Made by a program: the position numbers and the translations under genes. The notes under the pieces are model-generated. The model did not search any database, was not told the origin of the DNA, and worked only from the letters and a program-made list of their open reading frames with translations. A stretch of 17,978 nt of DNA from contig NZ_CALJAH010000316.1 in the NCBI RefSeq assembly GCF_938028185.1, positions 1 through 17,978 on the forward strand, in the 5' to 3' direction. Within the stretch, counting starts at the first letter, position 1, and each line of letters starts with the position of its first letter. Positions 13,033 to 17,978 of this stretch are shown in pieces. This DNA comes from an uncultured Cardiobacterium sp. (lineage in GTDB: Bacteria; Pseudomonadota; Gammaproteobacteria; Cardiobacteriales; Cardiobacteriaceae).

Positions 13033-14013
13033 TTATTTGAGCAGGTGTTCGACGGCGGCGCGTTCTTCGCGCAGTTCGCGTTCGGTCGCGTCCATTTTTT
13101 CACGGCTGAAGGCGTCGATGTCGAGACCCTGGACGATTTCGTAGTCGCCGTTTTTGCAGCGGCAGGGGTAGGAGTAGATGATGCCGGGAGCGATGCCGTA
13201 GGAGCCGTCGGACGGAACGCCCATGCTGACCCAGTCGTCGCCGTCGGTGCCGAGCGCCCAGCTGCGCATATGGTCAATCGCGGCGGAGGCGGCAGAGGCG
13301 GCAGAGGACGCGCCGCGCGCCTTGATGATGGCAGCACCGCGCTGTTGTACGACGGGGATGAAGGTGTCTTTGTACCAGGCGTCTTCAATCAGGCCTTTAG
13401 CGGGTTTGCCCTGCACGGTGGCGTGGCTGATGTCCGGGTATTGGGTGGAGGAGTGATTGCCCCAGATGGTCATTTTGGCGACGTCGGTGCTGTGCGTGCC
13501 GGTTTTTTCGGCCAGTTGCGACAGCGCGCGGTTGTGGTCGAGGCGGGTCATCGCGGTGAAGTTGCGCGGGTTGAGATCCGGCGCGGCGGCCTGGGCGATG
13601 AGGGCATTGGTGTTGGCCGGGTTGCCGACGACCAATACTTTGACGTTGCGCGAGGCGTGGTCGTTCAGCGCTTTGCCCTGCGGGCCGAAGATGGCGCCGT
13701 TCGCGGCGAGCAAATCCTTGCGCTCCATGCCGGGGCCGCGCGGACGGGCACCGACCAGGAGCGCGTAATCGCAGTCCTTGAAGGCGACATTGGCGTCGTC
13801 AGTGGTGACGAGGCCGCACAGCAGTGGGAAGGCGCAATCGTTGAGTTCCATGGCAACGCCCTTGAGTGCGTCCAGCGCCGGGGTGATTTCCAGCAATTGC
13901 AGGATGACGGGCTGGTCCGGGCCGAGCATATCGCCAGCTGCGACGCGGAAAGCGAGCGCATAGCCGATGTTGCCTGCCGCACCGGTGATGGTGACGCGAA
14001 CGGGGTTTTTCAT
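13033..14013 (-). CDS. mdh: Malate dehydrogenase (NAD-dependent)
   Basis: Interconverts malate and oxaloacetate in the TCA cycle (EC 1.1.1.37); cytoplasmic. The 326 aa belong to the cytosolic-type MDH subfamily (not the E. coli-type 312-aa enzyme): GAAGNIGYALAFRVA for NAD binding (11-17), VGARPRGPGMERKDLL on the substrate loop, VVGNPANTNALI, TRLDHNRALSQLA and the catalytic His in WGNHSSTQYPD. AGGAG stands 8 nt before the start at 14013. An extended -10 promoter lies at 14054-14062 and a terminator follows the stop. It is monocistronic and divergent from the DUF4124-like gene. Confidence 0.95.
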   Translation of the reverse strand: MKNPVRVTITGAAGNIGYALAFRVAAGDMLGPDQPVILQLLEITPALDALKGVAMELNDCAFPLLCGLVTTDDANVAFKDCDYALLVGARPRGPGMERKDLLAANGAIFGPQGKALNDHASRNVKVLVVGNPANTNALIAQAAAPDLNPRNFTAMTRLDHNRALSQLAEKTGTHSTDVAKMTIWGNHSSTQYPDISHATVQGKPAKGLIEDAWYKDTFIPVVQQRGAAIIKARGASSAASAASAAIDHMRSWALGTDGDDWVSMGVPSDGSYGIAPGIIYSYPCRCKNGDYEIVQGLDIDAFSREKMDATERELREERAAVEHLLK

Positions 14014-14053
14014 GAGGAATCTCCTGTATGTTTGGGAAAATTTGAGGAAAATA

Positions 14054-14083
14054 ATTATAGCAGGGTGGATTCTTTTCTGAAAA
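14054..14083 (-). promoter_or_regulatory. Promoter of mdh
   Basis: Minus-strand TGCTATAAT (extended -10, hexamer at 14054-14059) with TTTTCA (14078-14083) 18 bp further upstream. It overlaps the region of the divergent plus-strand promoter. Confidence 0.55.
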
Positions 14084-14087
14084 TTAA

Positions 14088-14096
14088 TGTTAGAAT
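14088..14096 (+). promoter_or_regulatory. Candidate extended -10 promoter for the DUF4124-like gene and proS
   Basis: TGTTAGAAT (TGn plus TAGAAT) 31 bp before the ATG at 14128. No clear -35. Since proS follows only 10 bp after that gene and shows no promoter of its own, it probably depends on this one. Confidence 0.42.
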
Positions 14097-14127
14097 ATGA
14101 CGGTCTCTTTAGATAAGGAATTCAACC

Positions 14128-14853
14128 ATGAAATTGAAAACATCTTTGTTGACCCTGGCCGTTTCCCTCTCTTGTGCTACCGTGTGGGCGCAGGACAGCA
14201 AACCTGCTGCAGCGGCAGATGAACGTCCGCCGGAGGTTTACACCAGACCTGGCGTTGAACCACTAAAAATTTTCTACAAGTGGCGTTCAGGCGGAAAAAC
14301 GCACTACGGCAAATATGTGCCGCGCGGTGTCACCAACTACACCAAAATCAATGAGCAGGGGATGCTGGTCAGCGAACGCCCGACCAGCGACAGCATCGCT
14401 GTATTGCGTCCGGTACGTCCGACGGATACCTCCGGAAACGCTACTCGGGCGAATGACAACCAGCCACTGCCACCCGGTTCTATTTCACGGGAGCAACGTT
14501 GTGCAGAGGCGCAGCAGAACTTGAAAACCATCCAGACCAAAACCAATATCGTTGAAGATGACGGCAAAGGTAACCTGATTGCGCTGTCAAGCGAGCAGAT
14601 CGCCGAGCGCAAACAGCAAGCAGAAGGGATCGTTGACCGCTATTGTCAATCATCGCCGGAGGTAAACGGCGTTCCAATTAATCGGGCAACAATGCCGCCG
14701 GCAATCGCACCTTCCCGCATTCCACCTGCGGTGACACCGGCTCAGCCAATTATGCCTGCTACTGCAGTACCACCACCGCAACCGGTTGCGCCGTCACCTG
14801 CAGCCGGTGCTGAAGGCAGCACTATGAACCCGAAAGAACAACCCAAAGGTTAA
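14128..14853 (+). CDS. Exported DUF4124-like protein with Pro/Ala-rich tail
   Basis: A 241-aa periplasmic or secreted protein with a signal peptide cleaved near A21 (ATVWA-QDS). Residues about 47-75 (LKIFYKWRSGGKTHYGKYVP) resemble the DUF4124 beta motif (YKW...G..HY). Residues about 121-173 carry the companion segment typical of that family, with two Cys (RCAEAQQNLKTIQ and EGIVDRYCQ) that may form a disulfide. The tail (about 184-241) is Pro/Ala-rich and probably disordered. AAGGAA precedes the ATG. The role of DUF4124 proteins is not established. The 10-bp gap to proS implies cotranscription. Confidence 0.82.
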   Translation: MKLKTSLLTLAVSLSCATVWAQDSKPAAAADERPPEVYTRPGVEPLKIFYKWRSGGKTHYGKYVPRGVTNYTKINEQGMLVSERPTSDSIAVLRPVRPTDTSGNATRANDNQPLPPGSISREQRCAEAQQNLKTIQTKTNIVEDDGKGNLIALSSEQIAERKQQAEGIVDRYCQSSPEVNGVPINRATMPPAIAPSRIPPAVTPAQPIMPATAVPPPQPVAPSPAAGAEGSTMNPKEQPKG

Positions 14854-14863
14854 ACACGAACTC

Positions 14864-16567
14864 ATGCGCCTCTCCCGATTCTGGCTCACCACCCAAAAAG
14901 AAACCCCTGCTGACGCCGAAATCATCAGCCACCAGCTGATGCTGCGCGCGGGGATGATCCGGCAAAACGCCCTCGGCGTGTACACCTGGCTGCCGCTGGG
15001 CTTGCGTGTGCTGCGCAAAGTCGAGCGCATCATCCGCGAAGAAATGAACCGCGCCGGTTCACTGGAGCTGTTGATGCCGGGCGTACAGCCGGGCGAACTC
15101 TGGCAAGAATCGGGACGCTGGCAGGATTACGGCCCGGAGTTGCTGCGCTTCCTCGATCGGCACGAGCGCGAATACTGCCTGGGGCCGACGCATGAAGAAG
15201 TCATCACCGACCTGATGCGGCGCGATCTTGCCAGCTATAAACAATTACCGCTGAACGTTTACCAAATCCAGACCAAATTCCGCGACGAAATCCGGCCACG
15301 TTTCGGCGTGATGCGCGGGCGCGAATTCCTGATGAAAGACGCCTACAGCTTCCACCTTGACGAAGCGAGCTTGCAGGCGACCTATCAGGACATGTACGAC
15401 GCCTACTGCCGCATCTTCGACCGCCTCGGCCTCGATTACCGCCCGGTCATCGCCGACAACGGCTCCATCGGCGGCACCGGCTCGCACGAATTCCACGTGC
15501 TGGCGGCGACCGGCGAAGACGCCATCGTCTTCTCCAGCGGCGGCAGCTACGCGGCCAACCTCGAAAAAGCCGAAGCCTTGCGCCCGAGCGGCGCTCGTCC
15601 TGCGCCGAGCGCCGCGATGGAAAAACGGCCGACGCCGGACTGCAAAACCATCGCCGCACTCGTCGAAAAACACGGCGTGCCGATAGAGCGCACCATCAAA
15701 ACCCTGATGGTTGCCGGCGCCGAAGGTGGCATCGTCGCCCTCATCATCCGTGGCGACCACGAACTCAACGCCATCAAGGCCGAACACCTGCCCGAAGTCG
15801 CCGCGCCCTTGCGCATGGCAGACGAAGCCGAAATCCGCGCAGCCATGGGAGCAGGCGCCGGCTCGCTCGGCCCGGTTGGGGCGAACGTGCCGATCATCGT
15901 CGATTACGCCGCTGCCCATATCGCCAATTTCGCCGCCGGCGCCAACGAAGACGACTACCACTACTTCAACATCAACTGGGAGCGCGACGTCCCGCTCGGC
16001 AAAATCGCCGACCTGCGCAACATCGTCGAAGGCGACCTCGCCCCGGACGGCAGCGGCACACTCGCCATTCGCCGTGGCATCGAAGTCGGTCACATCTTCC
16101 AGCTCGGCAAAAAATACAGCGAAGCCATGGGACTGAAAGTCCAGCTCGAAGACGGCGGTTCTGCCACCCCGCTGATGGGCTGCTACGGCATCGGCGTTAC
16201 CCGCGTTGTCGCCGCCGCCATCGAACAAAACCACGACGAACGCGGCATTATCTGGCCGCAAGCCATCGCGCCGTTTACCGTCGCCATCCTGCCGCTGAAC
16301 GCCGCCAAATCACCGGAAGTGCTGGCTGCCGCCGAAGCGCTCTACCAAAAACTGCTGGATGCGGGCGTGGACGTCGTGCTGGACGACCGTGGCAAACGCC
16401 CCGGCTTCATGTTCGCCGACATCGACCTCATCGGCATCCCGACGCGCGTCGTCATTTCCGACAAAACCCTGGCGAATGGCGAAGTCGAATACAAAGAACG
16501 CCGCAGCGACAGCGCCGAAATGGTACCGCTTGACGCTATCTATGAGCGCTTGACCGCATCGCGCTAA
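14864..16567 (+). CDS. proS: Prolyl-tRNA synthetase (class II, bacterial type 1)
   Basis: Charges tRNA-Pro (EC 6.1.1.15). The 567 aa include the editing insertion, as in E. coli (572 aa). It begins MRLSRFWLTTQKETPADAEIISHQLMLRAGMIRQ-type, which fixes the start at 14864. Motif 2 reads FRDEIRPRFGVMRGREFLMKD, followed by the INS editing domain at about 224-407 (ERTIKTLMV). Motif 3 is GCYGIGVTRVVAAAIEQ, and the anticodon-binding domain is at about 470-567. The ribosome site is weak, consistent with coupling to the gene 10 bp upstream. A clear terminator follows at 16691-16720, beyond a palindromic stretch. Confidence 0.97.
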   Translation: MRLSRFWLTTQKETPADAEIISHQLMLRAGMIRQNALGVYTWLPLGLRVLRKVERIIREEMNRAGSLELLMPGVQPGELWQESGRWQDYGPELLRFLDRHEREYCLGPTHEEVITDLMRRDLASYKQLPLNVYQIQTKFRDEIRPRFGVMRGREFLMKDAYSFHLDEASLQATYQDMYDAYCRIFDRLGLDYRPVIADNGSIGGTGSHEFHVLAATGEDAIVFSSGGSYAANLEKAEALRPSGARPAPSAAMEKRPTPDCKTIAALVEKHGVPIERTIKTLMVAGAEGGIVALIIRGDHELNAIKAEHLPEVAAPLRMADEAEIRAAMGAGAGSLGPVGANVPIIVDYAAAHIANFAAGANEDDYHYFNINWERDVPLGKIADLRNIVEGDLAPDGSGTLAIRRGIEVGHIFQLGKKYSEAMGLKVQLEDGGSATPLMGCYGIGVTRVVAAAIEQNHDERGIIWPQAIAPFTVAILPLNAAKSPEVLAAAEALYQKLLDAGVDVVLDDRGKRPGFMFADIDLIGIPTRVVISDKTLANGEVEYKERRSDSAEMVPLDAIYERLTASR

Positions 16568-16572
16568 AGCGA

Positions 16573-16664
16573 GTTTGCAATGTTTACATACACATTGAGC
16601 GCTCAAGTGTATGTAAATGGATGTAGCGTTTACCGCTGACGCGGTTGGGGCGTGAATTGCAAAC
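16573..16664. repeat. Small element with 9-bp end repeats and a 35-bp near-perfect palindrome
   Basis: Ends GTTTGCAAT (16573-16581) and ATTGCAAAC (16656-16664). Inside, 16583-16617 is a palindrome (TTTACATACAC-A-TTGAGC facing GCTCAAGTGTATGTAAA) with 17-bp arms and one bulged A. No coding frame. It sits between the proS stop and the proS terminator, so it would be transcribed and could form a long hairpin in the 3' UTR. Confidence 0.65.
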
Positions 16665-16667
16665 AGC
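16654..16667. repeat. 14-bp inverted repeat, left copy (brackets truD)
   Basis: GAATTGCAAACAGC. The exact reverse complement occurs at 17923-17936 on the far side of truD, and the match extends to 16 of 17 bases. The interval between them holds the proS terminator, the leader element and truD. Confidence 0.7.
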
Positions 16668-16690
16668 CCCTGACCCGTCAAAATGACCCC

Positions 16691-16720
16691 GCCGTGAGCC
16701 GCAAGCCTCACGGCTTTTTT
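16691..16720 (+). terminator. Rho-independent terminator after proS
   Basis: GCCGTGAG (16691-16698) / CTCACGGC (16707-16714) with an 8-nt loop and six T. It ends the proS transcript about 150 bp after the stop codon. Confidence 0.88.
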
Positions 16721-16734
16721 ATGGCAAACCACGC

Positions 16735-16876
16735 AAAGCCCTGTACGGTGTTGCGCCGCCTGACCGGGCACCCATAAAAATGGCAAAGCCATTTTTATGG
16801 GCAACCCGCGCCGTACAAAGCGTACTGTCTTCGGCGTCGCGCCTTGTACAGAACATTGCGTGAATTGCCATACATT
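16735..16876 (+). repeat. Enlarged copy of the dispersed leader element, upstream of truD
   Basis: The outer parts match the minus-strand copy at 6581-6530: AAAGCCCTGTACGG...GCGCC at the left (16735-16757) and TTGTACAGAAC...GCCATA at the right (16844-16872). Here they are separated by 86 bp (16758-16843) containing a perfect palindrome with arms CCCATAAAAATGGC / GCCATTTTTATGGG (16771-16801). The pentamer GCGCC occurs at both junctions (16753-16757 and 16839-16843), which fits a target duplication or a deletion endpoint. The element ends about 10 bp before the truD ATG. Confidence 0.75.
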
Positions 16877-16886
16877 GAGAAAACCC

Positions 16887-17903
16887 ATGCCCAAACCCCG
16901 CGCCACCCTCAAACAAAGCCCCGCCGACTTCCGCGTCGCCGAACAAATCGACTTCCTCTTAACCGGCCACGGCGAACACCTCTGGTGCTACGTCGAAAAA
17001 ACCGGCCTCAACACCGCCTGGCTCAAACGCGAATGGGCGCGCCTCAGCGGCTGCCCGCCAAAAGACATCGCGCACAGCGGCCTCAAAGACCGCCACGCCG
17101 TCACCCGCCAATGGCTATCGCTCCCCGCCAAATACAGCGTGCAACTGCCCGATAGTGGCGACGGCTGGCGTATCCTCGAGCGCCACCTGAACGAACGCAA
17201 ACTGCGCGTTGGCGCGCACCGTCACAACCAGTTTGCCATCACCTTGCGTGATATTGACGCCGACCCGATCGCCATTGAAAGCGCGCTTACCGGCCTTGCC
17301 CGCACCGGTTTCCCCAACTATTTCGGCGAGCAGCGCTTTGGCCATGCGAACCGCGACAAGGCACAACGCTGGGTCGAACGCGGCCAGCTACCGAAAAAAC
17401 ACGACGAACGCGCGCAAGTGCTTTCCACCCTGCGCGCCACCGCCTACAACGCCCAACTGGACGCCCGCCGCGCTGCTGACGCCCTACACACCCCACAGCC
17501 CGGCGACCGCGCCATGCTCGCCGGCAGCAACAGCCACTTCACCATTGAGGCGGTGGACGATGCCCTGCTAGCGCGCCTGGCAAGCGGCGACATCGCCCTC
17601 GGCGGCTGGTTGCCCGGCAAAGAAAAAAGCGCGCTGCCGCCTGCCGTCAGCGCCTGGCTGGAAAGCACCGACGCCGCGCAACAAGCCGCCGTGCAATATC
17701 TGCAAAAATACGCCGACGGCGGCTGGCGCGCGCTCACCGTGCGTCCGCGCGACCTGCAATACGAGTGGCAGGACACACACACCCTGCACCTCGCCTTCAC
17801 CCTGCCACGCGGTAGCTACGCCACTGCCCTGCTCGCCAGTATCTTTGCATTGCATGACGCCAGCGGCATCAAGGCCGAAGGCGAAAACAGCGCACCGGAA
17901 TAG
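16887..17903 (+). CDS. truD: tRNA pseudouridine(13) synthase
   Basis: Converts U13 of tRNA-Glu to pseudouridine (EC 5.4.99.27). The 338 aa are close to the E. coli length (349). The family motifs are present: HSGLKDRHAVTRQWLS with catalytic D68, NYFGEQRFG, ATAYNAQLDARR, and RALTVRPRDLQYEW followed by LPRGSYATALLASIF near the C terminus. The start at 16887 (MPKPRATLKQSPADFRV) is preferred over 16797 because the longer version would translate through the palindromic leader element. Ribosome binding is weak (TTGAG in the tail of that element). It is not in the ispF-truD-surE arrangement known from E. coli and stands alone between repeats. Confidence 0.95.
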   Translation: MPKPRATLKQSPADFRVAEQIDFLLTGHGEHLWCYVEKTGLNTAWLKREWARLSGCPPKDIAHSGLKDRHAVTRQWLSLPAKYSVQLPDSGDGWRILERHLNERKLRVGAHRHNQFAITLRDIDADPIAIESALTGLARTGFPNYFGEQRFGHANRDKAQRWVERGQLPKKHDERAQVLSTLRATAYNAQLDARRAADALHTPQPGDRAMLAGSNSHFTIEAVDDALLARLASGDIALGGWLPGKEKSALPPAVSAWLESTDAAQQAAVQYLQKYADGGWRALTVRPRDLQYEWQDTHTLHLAFTLPRGSYATALLASIFALHDASGIKAEGENSAPE

Positions 17904-17922
17904 CTGTTCTTCAGCATTAGGC

Positions 17923-17936
17923 GCTGTTTGCAATTC
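17923..17936. repeat. 14-bp inverted repeat, right copy (brackets truD)
   Basis: GCTGTTTGCAATTC, the reverse complement of 16654-16667, 20 bp after the truD stop. It is immediately followed by a REP-like hairpin. Confidence 0.7.
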
Positions 17937-17946
17937 GGCGGATAAG

Positions 17947-17978
17947 CCCCTCTCCCTCTGGGAGAGAGACCGGGGAGG
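17947..17978 (+). repeat. REP-like hairpin at the window end
   Basis: CTCTCCC (17950-17956) / GGGAGAG (17960-17966) with a TCT loop, followed by a G-rich tail (ACCGGGGAGG). Same hairpin-plus-tail plan as the copies at 10-30, 118-149 and 687-720, but with a diverged stem. The window ends here, so its full extent is unknown. Confidence 0.6.

Noticed and set aside
13276..13330. Ser-Ala-Ala repeat in mdh as an expansion or frameshift
   Set aside because: The GASSAASAA-type stretch is a normal feature of this malate dehydrogenase subfamily and the frame continues correctly on both sides.
13021..14100. 359-codon plus-strand frame opposite mdh
   Set aside because: Composition artefact of the reverse strand; mdh is unmistakable and the frame has no promoter or ribosome site.
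15245..16261. 338-codon minus-strand frame inside proS
   Set aside because: Valine/aspartate-rich shadow translation of the proS coding strand; no start signals.
16568..16720. CRISPR array or tRNA in the gap after proS
   Set aside because: The repeats are inverted, not direct with regular spacers, and no cloverleaf with CCA end or TTCRA loop is seen.
16797..16886. N-terminal 30-residue extension of TruD
   Set aside because: It is a translation of the palindromic leader element; the TruD family begins at the inner Met.
1..17978. DNA uptake sequences of the Neisseria or Pasteurellaceae type
   Set aside because: No GCCGTCTGAA or AAGTGCGGT words were noticed, including at the terminator stems, by eye.

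Overview
The window is about 18 kb of GC-rich, densely coded chromosome from a gammaproteobacterium. The IF-1 is close to the enterobacterial protein. There is an LpxH-type lipid A enzyme, a type 1 prolyl-tRNA synthetase, TruD, a bacterial-type CCA enzyme, a GAAGNIG-type malate dehydrogenase, GcvT and many lipoproteins or Sec-exported proteins. A family such as Cardiobacteriaceae would fit the gene mix, base composition and absence of Neisseria or Pasteurellaceae uptake words, but this assignment is inference. No rRNA, tRNA, CRISPR array, transposase or phage gene is visible. The mobile content consists of small non-coding palindromic repeats.

Layout. 1-382 is a gene-free repeat zone: an inverted pair of REP-like hairpins (REPIN-like), a weak terminator and a double-hairpin element. 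383-1841 (minus) holds gcvT and a small membrane protein. 1972-4504 (plus) holds infA, lpxH, a repetitive Ala/Lys-rich lipoprotein and an agmatinase-family gene. The last has a strong promoter, a 19-bp palindrome and a candidate Arg-rich leader peptide whose stop overlaps the agmatinase start. 4528-5070 is an AT-rich unknown gene that converges on cca (minus), which is preceded by an unknown 115-aa gene. 6656-9664 (minus) holds an NlpE-N lipoprotein, a SulP transporter with a STAS domain and a GST-like protein. 9816-10571 (plus) is an AT-rich exported unknown. 10701-12824 (minus) is a four-gene run in which every junction is a 4-bp ATGA overlap: three paralogous membrane proteins followed by a second GST-like protein. 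Its first start codon abuts a 163-bp MITE-like element. 13033-14013 is mdh (minus), divergent from a DUF4124-like exported protein that leads into proS. truD closes the window.

How the genes work together. Most named genes are core housekeeping: translation initiation, tRNA charging and processing, tRNA pseudouridylation, lipid A synthesis, one-carbon metabolism and the TCA cycle. The less ordinary material is (a) the tandem family of 3-TM proteins ending in an EYWPxSxTL-type motif, coupled to a GST, (b) the possible leader-peptide/operator control of the agmatinase gene, and (c) a family of short palindromic elements sitting directly upstream of start codons. One of these is present in a short copy (6530-6581) and in a copy enlarged by an 86-bp internal segment (16735-16876).
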